In this document: one piece after another, positions 12,267-21,680 of the stretch | How the letters are laid out: each line of letters begins with the position of its first letter | Position numbering within the stretch: position 1 is the first letter of the stretch | Source of the DNA: Rhodoferax sp. AJA081-3 | GTDB taxonomy: Bacteria > Pseudomonadota > Gammaproteobacteria > Burkholderiales > Burkholderiaceae_C | Direction of reading: 5' to 3' | DNA: 64,000 nt | Assembly: GCF_017798165.1 (NCBI RefSeq) | Contig: NZ_CP059068.1 | Coordinates: 4,898,001-4,962,000, forward strand | The notes under the pieces: generated by a model | What the model saw: only the letters and a program-made list of their open reading frames with translations | The model's database searches: none | Told to the model about the DNA's origin: nothing | Translations under genes and position numbers: made by a program

Positions 12267-12560
12267 TCAGCCAGGAGTGGAAGTCTGCAACTCCCCCCGC
12301 GCCTTATCCACCCACACCTGCAGGTTATCCAGCAGCCCTTGCTGGCTGAAAGAGCAACTCTCTTCACTGAACAACGCACTGGATTCCAGCCGATCCATCA
12401 GCCCCAACAGCACCTCACCGTAGCGGGGTGGCAGCGTGTCCAGCAGTATGGTCTGGGCGCGGGACAAGTCGGACAGTGCATGGGGCGTCAAAGCGCCGCT
12501 GCGCAATTGACCCAGCGCACCTTGCAGGGCATCGAGTTGTGTGTGAGCGACCGCGGTCAT
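12267..12560 (-). CDS. Small hypothetical protein downstream of aapP
   Basis: A 97-residue reading frame beginning MTAVAHTQLDALQGALGQLR. It starts only 6 bp after the aapP stop and is read in the same direction, so it is probably the last gene of the amino-acid transporter operon. Predicted composition is helical and soluble, with no signal peptide, no membrane segment and no metal-binding motif. I do not recognise the family. The tight spacing argues that it is real; no sequence feature reveals a function. It ends about 18 bp from the B2 hairpin, which would serve as the operon terminator. Confidence 0.6.
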   Translation of the reverse strand: MTAVAHTQLDALQGALGQLRSGALTPHALSDLSRAQTILLDTLPPRYGEVLLGLMDRLESSALFSEESCSFSQQGLLDNLQVWVDKARGELQTSTPG

Positions 12561-12566
12561 AACAAT

Positions 12567-13310
12567 TCAGTGCCCCAAAATCTTCGACAAGAAATCCCGG
12601 CTGCGTTCACTCTGCGGATTGTTGAAGAAATCGTGCGGGTTGTTCTGCTCCACGATCTGGCCCTGGTCCATAAAAATCACGCGGTCGGCCACGGCCTTGG
12701 CAAAACCCATCTCGTGGGTCACACAAATCATGGTGATGCCATGGCTGGCCATCTCAATCATCACGTCCAGCACTTCCTTGATCATCTCGGGGTCCAGCGC
12801 GCTGGTGGGCTCGTCAAACAGCATGATCTTCGGTCTAAGGCACAGCGCCCGCGCAATGGCCACCCGCTGCTGCTGACCGCCGGAGAGCTGCAGCGGGTAC
12901 TTGTGCGCCTGCTCGGCAATACGCACGCGATTGAGCTGCTCCATGGCCTTTTCTTCGGCGTCCTTCTTGGGCATCTTGCCCACCCACATAGGCGACAGCG
13001 TCAGATTCTCCAGCACCGTCAGATGCGGGAACAGATTGAACTGCTGGAACACCATGCCGACCTTTTTGCGCACATCGTCAATCACCTTGACGTCATCGGT
13101 CAGCTCCACGCCGTCCACCGTCAAGTGGCCTTGTTGGTGTTCTTCGAGCCGGTTGATGCAGCGAATCAACGTGGACTTGCCGGAGCCCGACGGGCCGCAG
13201 ACGACGATGCGCTCACCCTTGGCGACCGACAGGTCAATGTCGCGCAACACGTGGAAGCTGTTGCCGTACCACTTGTTGACTTTGTCGAAGGTGATGATGG
13301 ATTCGGACAT
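12567..13310 (-). CDS. aapP: General L-amino acid ABC transporter ATPase (AapP)
   Basis: A 247-residue polar amino acid ABC ATPase: Walker [11 protein letters not shown]-loop [12 protein letters not shown], signature [15 protein letters not shown], Walker [15 protein letters not shown] and the switch His in CVTHEMGF. The [15 protein letters not shown] opening and the closing [11 protein letters not shown] are typical of the AapP/BztD/GlnQ group. It works on the cytoplasmic face to drive the AapQ/AapM channel. Gene order aapJ-Q-M-P matches the rhizobial general amino acid permease, which supports AapP over GlnQ. Separated from aapM by 63 bp. A second, paralogous ATPase is encoded at 18482-19219. 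Confidence 0.92.
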   Translation of the reverse strand: MSESIITFDKVNKWYGNSFHVLRDIDLSVAKGERIVVCGPSGSGKSTLIRCINRLEEHQQGHLTVDGVELTDDVKVIDDVRKKVGMVFQQFNLFPHLTVLENLTLSPMWVGKMPKKDAEEKAMEQLNRVRIAEQAHKYPLQLSGGQQQRVAIARALCLRPKIMLFDEPTSALDPEMIKEVLDVMIEMASHGITMICVTHEMGFAKAVADRVIFMDQGQIVEQNNPHDFFNNPQSERSRDFLSKILGH

Positions 13311-13373
13311 GGTGATCTTAATCAGTTGAGGACAGAGCTTGCCCGCTGCGCGTGCTGCGGACTGTCCCGCAAG

Positions 13374-14477
13374 TTATCTAAGTCTGGACCTATTGACCTG
13401 CTTCTCGACCCAGCGGCTGTAGCGCGACATGGAGAAACAGAAGATGAAATAGATGGACGCGATGAACAGGTAGCCTTCGATCTTGAAAGGCCGCCAGTCG
13501 GCGTCGGAGTTCAGTGCCAGGCCCATGGCGCCCGTCAGCTCGTACAGGCTGACGATGGTTACCAGCGATGTGTCTTTGAACGTGGAGATGAAGTTGTTCA
13601 CAATGCCCGGCACCACCATGGCCAGCGCCTGCGGCAACACGATCTTGCGTTGTGTTTGCCAGTACGACAGCCCCAATGTGGCGGCCGCCTCAACCTGGCC
13701 CTTGGGTATGGCCTGAAGGCCACCGCGAATGACCTCGGCCATGTAGGCCGCAGCGAACAGTGTGATGCCCACCAACACCCGTATCAGCACATCAATGGTG
13801 AAGCCCTGGGGCATGAACAAGGGGAACATGAAGGACGCCATGAACAGCACCGAAATCAACGGCACGCCGCGGATCAACTCCACATACACCGTGCATACGC
13901 TGCGGATGGCCGGCATGCTGGAGCGCCGCCCCAGCGCCACCACCAGCGCAATGGGGAAGGCCATGGACATGGACAGCGAGGCCAGCAGAAGGGTCAGCGG
14001 CAAGCCACCCCAGCGGTCGGTCTCCACCCGGCTCAGGCCCAGCACACCACCGAACATGACAGTGAAAAACACGCCCAGCGCGGCCATCCACAGAATGGCC
14101 AGCCAAGGCTTCCAGAAGGCGCGTGTGCAACTGGCCACCAGCAGGGCCACCATCAGCAGCGTGGCCACCAGCGGGCGCCATTGTTCTTCAAACGGGTAGC
14201 GACCAAACAGGATCAGGCGGTATTTTTCGGTGATGACACCCCAGCAGGCACCTGCGCCATCCACCCGGCAGGCATCGGCATTGGGCTCCCACACCGCCCG
14301 CAACACGGTCCAGCCCAGTACATGGGGCAGCATCCACAGCAGCAGGCCACCCAGTACCAGGGTTCCAACCGTGGTTTGCCAGTTGCCAAACAGGTTGGCG
14401 CGCATCCACGGCAGCAGGCCGTCGGAGTTGACGGGCGCAGGGCGTGCCGGGATGGGTTGAAAGGTCTGTCCAGACAT
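13374..14477 (-). CDS. aapM: General L-amino acid ABC permease (AapM)
   Basis: A 367-residue inner-membrane permease. An N-terminal hydrophobic region comes first, then the periplasm-facing insertion with two cysteines (residues about 65-80), further membrane helices and the BPD_transp_1 core. That core has the EAA loop form GLQAIPKGQVEAAATLGLSYWQTQRKIVLPQA (quoted in parts: GLQAIPKGQVEAAATLGL). The length and long N-terminal extension are characteristic of AapM/BztC and not of short GltJ/K-type permeases. It starts 7 bp after aapQ, as expected for co-translation. It forms the heterodimeric channel with AapQ. Confidence 0.9.
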   Translation of the reverse strand: MSGQTFQPIPARPAPVNSDGLLPWMRANLFGNWQTTVGTLVLGGLLLWMLPHVLGWTVLRAVWEPNADACRVDGAGACWGVITEKYRLILFGRYPFEEQWRPLVATLLMVALLVASCTRAFWKPWLAILWMAALGVFFTVMFGGVLGLSRVETDRWGGLPLTLLLASLSMSMAFPIALVVALGRRSSMPAIRSVCTVYVELIRGVPLISVLFMASFMFPLFMPQGFTIDVLIRVLVGITLFAAAYMAEVIRGGLQAIPKGQVEAAATLGLSYWQTQRKIVLPQALAMVVPGIVNNFISTFKDTSLVTIVSLYELTGAMGLALNSDADWRPFKIEGYLFIASIYFIFCFSMSRYSRWVEKQVNRSRLR

Positions 14478-14484
14478 AGGGGTG

Positions 14485-15660
14485 TCAACGTTCCTGGATG
14501 GCCGCGCGGGCGTTGTACCAGTTCATCAGCAAGGATGTGGCCAGCGAGGTGCTGAGGTAGACCAGCATGATGACGGCAATACATTCCACGGCGCGGCCGG
14601 TCTGGTTGATGGCCGTGTTGGCAATCGACACCACATCGGGGTAACCAATGGCCACCGCGAGCGACGAGTTTTTGGTCAGGTTCAGGTACTGGTTGGTCAT
14701 GGGCGGGATGATGACCCGCAGCGCCTGGGGCAGCATCACCAGCCGCATCTCCTGCATGGGGCTCAGGCCCAGGGCGCCCGCGGCTTCGGCCTGGCCGCGG
14801 GGCACGGACTGTATGCCCGCGCGCACCACTTCGGCCACAAAAGCCGCGGTGTAGACCGTCAGGCCCAGCAGCATGGACAGAAACTCGGGTGTTAATGCGC
14901 CACCGTTTTCAATCGCAAACTCGCCTTGCTTGGGGCTGTCAAAGTCTGTGGGTGCACCACCCAGCAGCCAGCCCAGAACACCAGTCACCAGTACGATGGC
15001 CAGCGGTTTCCAGAACATGCTGGTGGGCCGGCCGGTGCGCTCAAACGCACGTATGGCGTATTGGCGCTGCCACCAGGCCAGCACCACGCCAGCCAACAGG
15101 CCCCAGGCCGCCCAGGCATGGCCGGTGGCCCAGATGGGGATGGGGAAATTCAGCCCACCTTTGCTCAGATACAAAGGGCCCAGGATCAGCGGCTCGGTGG
15201 AGGCGGGCAACAGCTCGGTGAACAGCAGGTACCACATCAGCAGCTGCAGCAGGATGGGGATGTTGCGAAACACTTCGATGTACACACTGCACAGGCCGCG
15301 CACCAGCGCATTGCGGGAGAAGTGGGCAATGCCAATCAGCGTGCCCAACACGGTGGTGAGGGTGATGCCCAGCACCGCCACCCGCAGAGTGTTGGTCAGC
15401 CCGATCAGGAAAGCGCGCCAATACGCCTCGCCCGAATCAAAGGGGTAGAGGCTTTCGCCGATGTCAAAACCGGCCGCGCTGGTCAGAAAATCGAAGCCAC
15501 TCTGTATGCCCCGAATCCGCATATTGGTGGCGGTGTTGTGGGCCAGAAACCAGAGGGCCAGGCCCAGAGCCGAGACCACCAGGATTTGGTACACCAGGCC
15601 CCGAAAGGCCTGGCTGCGCCAGGAAATTTTTTTCTTGCCTGGCGGGGCTTGCCGGCTCAC
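14485..15660 (-). CDS. aapQ: General L-amino acid ABC permease (AapQ)
   Basis: A 391-residue permease with a long N-terminal part typical of AapQ/BztB. One membrane helix near residues 20-40 is followed by a periplasmic segment. The ABC permease core then runs from IGLTNTLRVAVLGITLTTVL to the EAA-like loop GIQSVPRGQAEAAGALGLSP and KNSSLAVAIGYPDVV. The start ATG at 15658-15660 lies 3 bp after the aapJ stop. Together with AapM it makes the transmembrane pathway for a broad range of L-amino acids delivered by AapJ. A C-terminal NWYNARAAIQER closes the protein. Confidence 0.9.
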   Translation of the reverse strand: MSRQAPPGKKKISWRSQAFRGLVYQILVVSALGLALWFLAHNTATNMRIRGIQSGFDFLTSAAGFDIGESLYPFDSGEAYWRAFLIGLTNTLRVAVLGITLTTVLGTLIGIAHFSRNALVRGLCSVYIEVFRNIPILLQLLMWYLLFTELLPASTEPLILGPLYLSKGGLNFPIPIWATGHAWAAWGLLAGVVLAWWQRQYAIRAFERTGRPTSMFWKPLAIVLVTGVLGWLLGGAPTDFDSPKQGEFAIENGGALTPEFLSMLLGLTVYTAAFVAEVVRAGIQSVPRGQAEAAGALGLSPMQEMRLVMLPQALRVIIPPMTNQYLNLTKNSSLAVAIGYPDVVSIANTAINQTGRAVECIAVIMLVYLSTSLATSLLMNWYNARAAIQER

Positions 15661-15663
15661 GGT

Positions 15664-16695
15664 TTAACGCACGGGAAAGGCGTACATGATGCCGCCCTTG
15701 TTCCACAGGTTGTTCAGACCGCGGGGCAGTTGCAGGGCCGATTTGGGGCCTACATTGCGTTCAAAAATTTCGCCATAATTACCGGTGGTCTTGATGGCGC
15801 GGGCCAGCCATTCCTTGTCCAGGCCCAGCAGTTTGCCGGTGTCTTCGGTGGTGCCCAGCATGCGGCCCACCACAGGGTCCGGGCTGGTTTTCATGGCATC
15901 CACATTGGCCTGGGTCACACCATACTCTTCGGCTTCGATCAGGCCGTAGACCACCCATTTGACAATGGCAAACCATTCGTCGTCACCGCGGCGGACCAAG
16001 GGCCCCAGGGGTTCTTTGGAGATGATTTCAGGCAGGATGACGTGGTCAGCAGGATTTTTGGCCGACTTGTTGCGCACCGATGCCAGGCCCGACGCGTCGG
16101 TGGTGTAGGCAATGCAACGGCCAGAGAAGTAAGCGCCTTCCACGGCTTCGAGTTTTTCAAACACCACGGGTTTGACGTTCAGGCCATTGGTCTTGGAGTA
16201 GTCGGTGAGGTTCTTCTCGGTGGTGGTGCCGGACTGCACACACACGGTCTGGCCTTTGAGCTGCTTGGGGCTCTTGATCTTGCTCTTGACTGGCACCATG
16301 AAACCCTGGCCATCGTAGTAGGTGACAGCGGTCTGGCTCAGGCCCAGCGATGCGTCGCGGGTCAGGGTGAAGGTGGTGTTGCGCGACAACACGTCGATTT
16401 CACCGGACTGCAGTGCCGTGAAGCGGGCTTGTGCGGGCAGGGGTACATACTTAACCTTCTCTCCATCGCCCAATACGGCGGCGGCAATGGCGCGGCAGAT
16501 GTCGGAGTCCAGGCCATTCCATTTGCCATTGGAGTCTGCAGCAGAGAAACCGGCCAGACCCGTATGTACACCGCAAATCACCTGGCCACGGGCCTTGATG
16601 CCGTCCAGCGTTTTGCCAGCGTGTGCGGGCGCAGCCCACGCCAGGCCCAGTGATGCGACCAGGGTCGCGACGGTTTTTACAGTATTCAGTTTCAT
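15664..16695 (-). CDS. aapJ: General L-amino acid ABC transporter substrate-binding protein (AapJ)
   Basis: The 343-residue product has a cleavable signal peptide ending in WAAPAHA, then GKTLDGIKARGQVICGVHTGLAGFS, the start typical of AapJ/BztA periplasmic binding proteins. Further family signatures are GLDSDICRAIAAAVLG, ALQSGEIDVLSRNTT and the paired cysteines in VICGVH and TVCVQSG. It captures L-amino acids in the periplasm for AapQMP. A GGAG lies 11 nt before the ATG. The 120 bp between the chemoreceptor stop and this start leave room for an internal promoter, though I cannot name one with confidence. Confidence 0.93.
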   Translation of the reverse strand: MKLNTVKTVATLVASLGLAWAAPAHAGKTLDGIKARGQVICGVHTGLAGFSAADSNGKWNGLDSDICRAIAAAVLGDGEKVKYVPLPAQARFTALQSGEIDVLSRNTTFTLTRDASLGLSQTAVTYYDGQGFMVPVKSKIKSPKQLKGQTVCVQSGTTTEKNLTDYSKTNGLNVKPVVFEKLEAVEGAYFSGRCIAYTTDASGLASVRNKSAKNPADHVILPEIISKEPLGPLVRRGDDEWFAIVKWVVYGLIEAEEYGVTQANVDAMKTSPDPVVGRMLGTTEDTGKLLGLDKEWLARAIKTTGNYGEIFERNVGPKSALQLPRGLNNLWNKGGIMYAFPVR

Positions 16696-16815
16696 CTACA
16701 AGTACTCCAGTAGTAAAGAACAAAAAGCAAAAGCAGTTTACGCTGACACCGTGGTCCAAAGCCCTATAACCCTATGCGGCTGCGGCCTAGGGCTCCGTCG
16801 CCCGCCTTTGGTTGT

Positions 16816-18456
16816 TCAGGAAGACAACAAGCGTTGTGTGGGGCGCGCGATGTTTGTGCTTGCCTGGCTGCTGGTGTAGCCGGGTTCGTCGCGGCTGAGC
16901 CGGAAGGTGCTCACAATGTGTGTGAGGTTGCGGGCCTGGTCTTTGAGGTTCTCGGACGCGGCGGCGCTTTCCTCCACCATGGCAGCGTTCTGTTGCAGCG
17001 TGTCATCCAGCTGCGTGACGGCGTTGGAGATAGAGCCTATGCGGCCACTTTGTTCACCCGTGGCCACTGCGATTTCACCCACAATGGTGGAGACGTCTTT
17101 CACCGACTGCACCATGTCCTGGATGATGCTGCCGGCCTGGGCGACCAGGGCGGTGCCGGCTTCCACCTGTTCGGTACTGTTGCCGATCAGGGTCTTGATC
17201 TCTTTGGCCGATGCGGCGGCGCGCCCAGCCAGGCTGCGCACCTCACTGGCCACCACCGCAAAACCACGGCCTTGTTCACCGGCCCGTGCGGCTTCCACAG
17301 CAGCGTTCAGCGCCAGGATATTGGTCTGGAAGGCAATGCCATCAATGACACTGATGATGTCCGCAATCTTGCGCGAACTGGCGCTGATGTCGTCCATACG
17401 CTGCACCACCTTGTTGACGACCTCGCCACTGCGGGTGGCTGTCTCGGACGCTGCCGCGGCCAGGCGGTTGGCGTTGCGGGCGGAGTCGGCACTTTGTTCT
17501 ACCGTACCGTTCAGATTTTCCAGATTGGTCGCCGCGGATTGCAGGTTGTGCGAGGCCACCTCGGTGCGTTGGCTCAGGTCCAGCGTGGCGCTGGCCACCT
17601 CGGCGCTAGAGGATTCGATGTTGTTTGCCGTGACACTGATATTGCTGACCAGCTGGCGCAGCTTGTCCTGCATGGTTGAAATGGCCTCCAGCAGGCGACC
17701 CGTTTCATCGTTGATGCGGACCTCTACCGCGGATGTCAGGTCACCGGCTGCAATGCGTTCAGCCACCACCACCGCACGGCCTATGGGTGCCGTGATGCTG
17801 AGGGTGATGCGCCAGGCGATCAGCGCACCCAATGCCAAGGCCACGGCGACCAGCACCACACCGGTGACCAGGGCCTGGGCCTGTGTTTGTTCGGCCAGCT
17901 GGGTGGCTTCCTGGCTGCGCGCGTATTGCAGCTCAACCATGCCAGCGAGTTTTTTGTTCCAGGCCAGCTCGCCAGGGTTGGCGCGCACCATCACGGTCAT
18001 ATTGGCTGCGACGGCATCACCTTCCAGGGCCTGGGTGGCCGCCTGCTGCAGCTCGGGGCCGGTTTTTTTGGCAATGGCCTCGATCTCCTGCATCAGGGCC
18101 TGCTCAGCCGGATTGGTTTCCCCGGTTTGTACCAGTGCCGACAGTTCCTTTTCTTGCACTGCGTAGCGCTTGAGCGATTCATCCAGCTGTTTGCTTTGTT
18201 CCTTGGACCGGGCCGCATCTACGGCGTCCAGCATGACCACCGAACGGGCTTGTATGCCCAGGGCGTTGACGCTGGCCAACATGGCGTTGGCCAGTTTGGT
18301 CTTGGTGGCGTTCACCCCGGTAATCTCCTGCATGCGTTTTTGCACCGCCTTGGCAGAAATTTGACCCACCACCGCAACGGCAATGAGCAGGATCAGAATG
18401 CCTCCAAACCCGAAGGTCAATCGTGTGGAGATGGATCGGTGGGTGGCGCTTGGCAT
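16816..18456 (-). CDS. Methyl-accepting chemotaxis protein
   Basis: A 546-residue transmembrane chemoreceptor. Transmembrane helix 1 is at about 17-35, followed by a four-helix-bundle-type periplasmic domain to about 190, helix 2 (LVTGVVLVAVALALGALIAW) and a HAMP domain (ITAPIGRAVVVAERIAAGDL). The cytoplasmic signalling hairpin has the near-invariant tip IDGIAFQTNILALNAAVEAA and RAGEQGRGFAVVASEVR. No C-terminal CheR-tethering pentapeptide is seen; the end is a Ser/Thr/Gln-rich tail. It begins 25 bp after the gltL stop on the same strand, so it is very probably co-transcribed with the glutamate transporter and precedes aapJ. Sensing of an amino acid, perhaps glutamate or aspartate, is a reasonable inference, not shown. 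Confidence 0.93.
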   Translation of the reverse strand: MPSATHRSISTRLTFGFGGILILLIAVAVVGQISAKAVQKRMQEITGVNATKTKLANAMLASVNALGIQARSVVMLDAVDAARSKEQSKQLDESLKRYAVQEKELSALVQTGETNPAEQALMQEIEAIAKKTGPELQQAATQALEGDAVAANMTVMVRANPGELAWNKKLAGMVELQYARSQEATQLAEQTQAQALVTGVVLVAVALALGALIAWRITLSITAPIGRAVVVAERIAAGDLTSAVEVRINDETGRLLEAISTMQDKLRQLVSNISVTANNIESSSAEVASATLDLSQRTEVASHNLQSAATNLENLNGTVEQSADSARNANRLAAAASETATRSGEVVNKVVQRMDDISASSRKIADIISVIDGIAFQTNILALNAAVEAARAGEQGRGFAVVASEVRSLAGRAAASAKEIKTLIGNSTEQVEAGTALVAQAGSIIQDMVQSVKDVSTIVGEIAVATGEQSGRIGSISNAVTQLDDTLQQNAAMVEESAAASENLKDQARNLTHIVSTFRLSRDEPGYTSSQASTNIARPTQRLLSS

Positions 18457-18481
18457 GGATGGTGATCCTGGGACTGGCTGC

Positions 18482-19219
18482 TTAGTGCTGGAGAATCTTG
18501 CTCAGGAAGTCTTTGGTACGGGGCTGGCGGTTTTCAGGATGGTTGAAAAACTCATCCTTGGAGCAATCTTCCAGAATCTTTCCACCCACATCAATAAAGA
18601 TGACCCGGCTGGCCACCTTGCGGGCAAAGCCCATCTCGTGGGTCACCACCATCATGGTCATGCCTTCTTTGGCCAGGGTCACCATCACGTCCAGCACCTC
18701 ACCCACCATCTCAGGGTCCAGCGCAGAGGTGGGTTCGTCAAACAGCATGACGATGGGGTCCATGGACAGGGCACGGGCAATAGCCACACGCTGCTGCTGG
18801 CCGCCCGAAAGCTGGCCTGGGAACTTGTCCTTGTGTGCCATCAGGCCCACACGGTCCAGCATTTTCAGACCCCGGACCTTGGCCTCGTCGGCCGAGCGGC
18901 CCAGCACCTTGATCTGGGCGATCGTCAGGTTCTCGGTCACGCTCAGGTGGGGAAACAGCTCAAAGTGCTGGAACACCATGCCGACCTTGCTGCGCAGCTG
19001 GGGCAGGTTGGTGGTGGGCGCCTGCAGCTCGGTGCCATCGACAAAAATTTTGCCCTGTTGCACCGGCTCCAGGCCGTTGACGGTTTTGATCAGTGTGGAT
19101 TTGCCAGAGCCCGAGGGGCCGCAAACCACCACCACGTCGCCCTTGGAGATGGTGACCGAACAGTTGTTCAGAACCTGGACCGGGCCGTACCACTTGGAGA
19201 TGTTGTCAATCTTGATCAT
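18482..19219 (-). CDS. gltL: Glutamate/aspartate ABC transporter ATPase
   Basis: A 245-residue ATPase with Walker [52 protein letters not shown] and VTHEMGFA. The opening [20 protein letters not shown] and ending [11 protein letters not shown] match GltL. It is the last transporter gene of gltIJKL on the minus strand, 21 bp after gltK, and is followed 25 bp later by the chemoreceptor. It hydrolyses ATP to power uptake through GltJ/GltK. It is similar to the AapP paralogue 5 kb downstream but distinct throughout. Confidence 0.93.
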   Translation of the reverse strand: MIKIDNISKWYGPVQVLNNCSVTISKGDVVVVCGPSGSGKSTLIKTVNGLEPVQQGKIFVDGTELQAPTTNLPQLRSKVGMVFQHFELFPHLSVTENLTIAQIKVLGRSADEAKVRGLKMLDRVGLMAHKDKFPGQLSGGQQQRVAIARALSMDPIVMLFDEPTSALDPEMVGEVLDVMVTLAKEGMTMMVVTHEMGFARKVASRVIFIDVGGKILEDCSKDEFFNHPENRQPRTKDFLSKILQH

Positions 19220-19240
19220 GTTTGAATGCAGTCGAAAGGG

Positions 19241-19909
19241 TTAGCGGATGATGGCAATCTTGTTTTGCAGGCGCTTGACCAGCACCGACAAACCAAAACA
19301 CACCACAAAATACACGATGGCAGCCAGGATATAGGCTTCCTCGGGGCGGCCGTAGATCTTGCCGGCGGTCACAAAGCCCTTGAGCAGGTCATAAGCGCCA
19401 ATGGCGTAGACCAGCGAGGTGTCCTGGAACAGGATGATGGTTTGGGTGAACAGCACCGGCAGCATGTTGCGAAAGGCCTGGGGCAACACTACATAACGCA
19501 TATTCTGCGAGTAGGTCATGCCCAGCGCCTGCCCGGCATACACCTGGCCGCGTGGGATGGACTGGATACCGGCACGCATGATCTCGCTGAAGTACGCGGC
19601 TTCAAAGGCGATGAAGGTGATGGTGGCCGACAGTTCCGCACCCACGGGGCGCCCGGTGATCAGCGGCACCAGCAGGAAGAACCACAGAATCACCATGACC
19701 AGCGGCACGCTGCGCATGCCGTTGACGTAGAACGTGGCAACCATGGCCAGTGGCTTGTTGCCCGACAGGCGCATCAATGCCAGGATGGTGCCGAACAAAA
19801 TGCCGCCCAGTGTGGCAACAATGGTCAGGTTGACGCTGAACATGAAACCACCCAGCACAAACTTGCTGATGATGTCCCAGTTGACGAAGGTAAGGTCGAG
19901 GCCGCCCAT
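19241..19909 (-). CDS. gltK: Glutamate/aspartate ABC permease GltK
   Basis: I use the ATG at 19907-19909 (MGGLDLTFVNWDIISKFVLG), giving 222 residues, close to E. coli GltK (224). Earlier in-frame codons lie inside gltJ. The start is one base past the gltJ TGA, with a G-rich stretch upstream as ribosome-binding site. It is a typical short polar amino acid permease: hydrophobic segments, the pattern GTILALMRLSGNKPLAM, and the coupling loop GIQSIPRGQVYAGQALGMTY. The partner channel subunit is GltJ. Confidence 0.9.
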   Translation of the reverse strand: MGGLDLTFVNWDIISKFVLGGFMFSVNLTIVATLGGILFGTILALMRLSGNKPLAMVATFYVNGMRSVPLVMVILWFFLLVPLITGRPVGAELSATITFIAFEAAYFSEIMRAGIQSIPRGQVYAGQALGMTYSQNMRYVVLPQAFRNMLPVLFTQTIILFQDTSLVYAIGAYDLLKGFVTAGKIYGRPEEAYILAAIVYFVVCFGLSVLVKRLQNKIAIIR

Positions 19910-19910
19910 G

Positions 19911-20636
19911 TCAGTGCCCCCCGCCTGTGCCACCCGCGACCACATAGCCCGGGATTTGTACTCTCTTCTCAATAAAACTCATGATGCGGTTCACTGCAAA
20001 AGCTGAAATAGCATAGAGGCCGGTCACAGCAATGTAAATTTCGATGCCCCGCGAGGTTTCTTCCTGAGCCTGCATTGCAAACATGGTCAGCTCGGCAATG
20101 GACACCGCAAACGCCACGGACGAATTCTTCAGCAGGTTCATGGACTCACTGGTCAGCGGCGGCAGGATGATGCGAAACGCCATCGGCAAAATCACATAGC
20201 GGTAGGTCTGCATCGTGGTGAAACCCATGGCCATGCCCGCGTAGCGCTGGCCCTTGGGCAGCGACTGGATACCGGCACGCACCTGCTCGGCGATACGGGC
20301 TGAGGTAAAAAAGCCCAGCGCAAACACCACCAGCACAAAACTGGGAACGCCCTGCATCACAGGGAATATCTTGGGCAACACGAAGTACCACAGGAAAATC
20401 TGCACCAGCAGCGGTATGTTGCGAAACAGCTCCACCCACACATTGGCCAGACGCACCAGCCAGGGGCTGTTGGGCAAGGTGCGCATGGTGCCAACCAATG
20501 CACCGACCACCATGGCAACGACCCAGGCGCCCGCGGCGACGGACACCGTCCAGCCCCAGGCGTCCATCATCCACTGCAGGTAGGTTCTCCCGCCACTGCC
20601 GTCGTCATTGAGAAATACCTGCCAGTCCCACGCCAT
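19911..20636 (-). CDS. gltJ: Glutamate/aspartate ABC permease GltJ
   Basis: A 241-residue permease: MAWDWQVFLNDDGSGGRTYL, then membrane helices (WVVAMVVGALVGTMRTL), VELFRNIPLLVQIFLWYFVL and the EAA coupling loop GIQSLPKGQRYAGMAMGFTT. The C-terminus ends in a Gly-rich tail that runs into gltK. The gene is separated from gltI by 132 bp containing two hairpins, as is common where the binding protein is made in excess over the membrane components. Substrate assignment to glutamate/aspartate rests on the gltI similarity and gene order. Confidence 0.92.
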   Translation of the reverse strand: MAWDWQVFLNDDGSGGRTYLQWMMDAWGWTVSVAAGAWVVAMVVGALVGTMRTLPNSPWLVRLANVWVELFRNIPLLVQIFLWYFVLPKIFPVMQGVPSFVLVVFALGFFTSARIAEQVRAGIQSLPKGQRYAGMAMGFTTMQTYRYVILPMAFRIILPPLTSESMNLLKNSSVAFAVSIAELTMFAMQAQEETSRGIEIYIAVTGLYAISAFAVNRIMSFIEKRVQIPGYVVAGGTGGGH

Positions 20637-20668
20637 AAAACACTCTCCAGATCAAGAAAATCGGTGCT

Positions 20669-20750
20669 TGCAGGGCACATGCCCTGCATTACCTGCAATT
20701 GCTTTCGCTTGCAAGAAGCCCGCAGCAGCGTGTGCTGTTGCGGGCTTTTT
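20669..20750. promoter_or_regulatory. Stacked hairpins between gltI and gltJ
   Basis: A perfect 9-bp palindromic stem (20669-20677 with 20680-20688) is followed by a 12-bp stem with one mismatch (20717-20728 with 20735-20746). The second stem is next to a T-run on the plus strand (20747-20750). On the gltIJKL transcript (minus strand) no T-run follows, so it fits an mRNA-stabilising or partial attenuator structure that raises gltI over gltJKL; on the plus strand it looks like a terminator. Confidence 0.65.
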
Positions 20751-20768
20751 GCAGATTGTCAGCGAGGA

Positions 20769-21680
20769 TTACTTCTTGGCGTAATCTTCCATAGGCTTGT
20801 CATTGGGGTTAGCCCAGGCCGCTTTGGTGCTTTCGCTGGCGGCGTAACCCACACGGGTGTTCTTCGGAGGGATGGGCTGCATGAACCACTTGTCCCACAG
20901 CTTGGCGAGTTCGCCCGACTTGGCCAGTTCCTTGATGGTGTCATCGCCCACCTTCTTGAAGGCAGCGTCGTCCTTGCGAACCATGATGGCGATGGGCTCA
21001 ACGCTCAACACCTCACCGACGATCTTGAAATCAGCCGGGTTCTTGGCCGTGGCGATGTTGCCGGCCAGGATGGCACCATCCATCACAAAGGCTTCAGCAC
21101 GGCCGGATTCCAGCAGCAGGAAGCTGTCGGAGTGGTCCTTGCCCATGACTTCCTTGAAGTCGATACCGGTTGCGCGTTCGTTCTTGCGCAGGGTCTGCAC
21201 CGATGTGGTGCCCGTGGTGGTTGCCACGTTTTTGTCTTTCAGCTGGGCAACCGATGTGATGCCGGAGTTGGCCTTGACCGCAATGCGCACTTCTTCCACG
21301 AAGGTGGTGGGCAGGAAGGCCACGTCTTTTTGGCGGGTGGCGTTGTTGGTGGTGGAGCCGCACTCAATATCCACGGTACCATTTTGCACCAGGGGGATGC
21401 GGTTTTGTGACGTGACGGGCTGGTACTTGACTTCCAGCTTCTTGCCGACGGCCTTTTCCAGATTGGCGATGACGCGGTTGCAAACTTCAACGTGGAAGCC
21501 GGTGTACTTGCCGTCGCCCAAGGTGTAGGACAACGCGCCCGACGAATCGCGCACACCCATGGTGATGACGCCCGAGGCCTTGATCTTGGCCAAGGTGTCC
21601 ACCGCTTGTGCGGCAGCGCCCAGGGGGAACAAGGATGCAGCAAGAGTCGCCGCAGCGATGGCAAACAAATGTTTCTTCAT
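20769..21680 (-). CDS. gltI: Glutamate/aspartate ABC transporter substrate-binding protein
   Basis: I start at the ATG 21678-21680 (MKKHLFAIAAATLAASLFPL), which gives a signal peptide cleaved after GAAAQA and a 303-residue precursor. Upstream in-frame codons are intergenic. GltI-family features are VDTLAKIKASGVITMGVRDSSGALSY, ECGSTTNNATRQKDVAF and GRAEAFVMDGAILAG, ending at KPMEDYAKK. The AGGAA 8-12 nt upstream is a ribosome-binding site. This periplasmic protein delivers glutamate or aspartate to GltJKL. The 237-bp gap to ggt should hold the transporter promoter. Confidence 0.93.
   Translation of the reverse strand: MKKHLFAIAAATLAASLFPLGAAAQAVDTLAKIKASGVITMGVRDSSGALSYTLGDGKYTGFHVEVCNRVIANLEKAVGKKLEVKYQPVTSQNRIPLVQNGTVDIECGSTTNNATRQKDVAFLPTTFVEEVRIAVKANSGITSVAQLKDKNVATTTGTTSVQTLRKNERATGIDFKEVMGKDHSDSFLLLESGRAEAFVMDGAILAGNIATAKNPADFKIVGEVLSVEPIAIMVRKDDAAFKKVGDDTIKELAKSGELAKLWDKWFMQPIPPKNTRVGYAASESTKAAWANPNDKPMEDYAKK

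Noticed and set aside
12339..14555. A 738-codon plus-strand open frame opposite aapP/aapM
   Set aside because: Shadow frame: the minus strand has overlapping, recognisable transporter genes, and the plus-strand translation is His/Gln-rich with no motif.
20717..20750. Rho-independent terminator of the gltI transcript
   Set aside because: The T-run follows the stem on the plus strand only; on the gltI strand the stem is followed by mixed sequence. I therefore call it a stabilising or attenuating hairpin.
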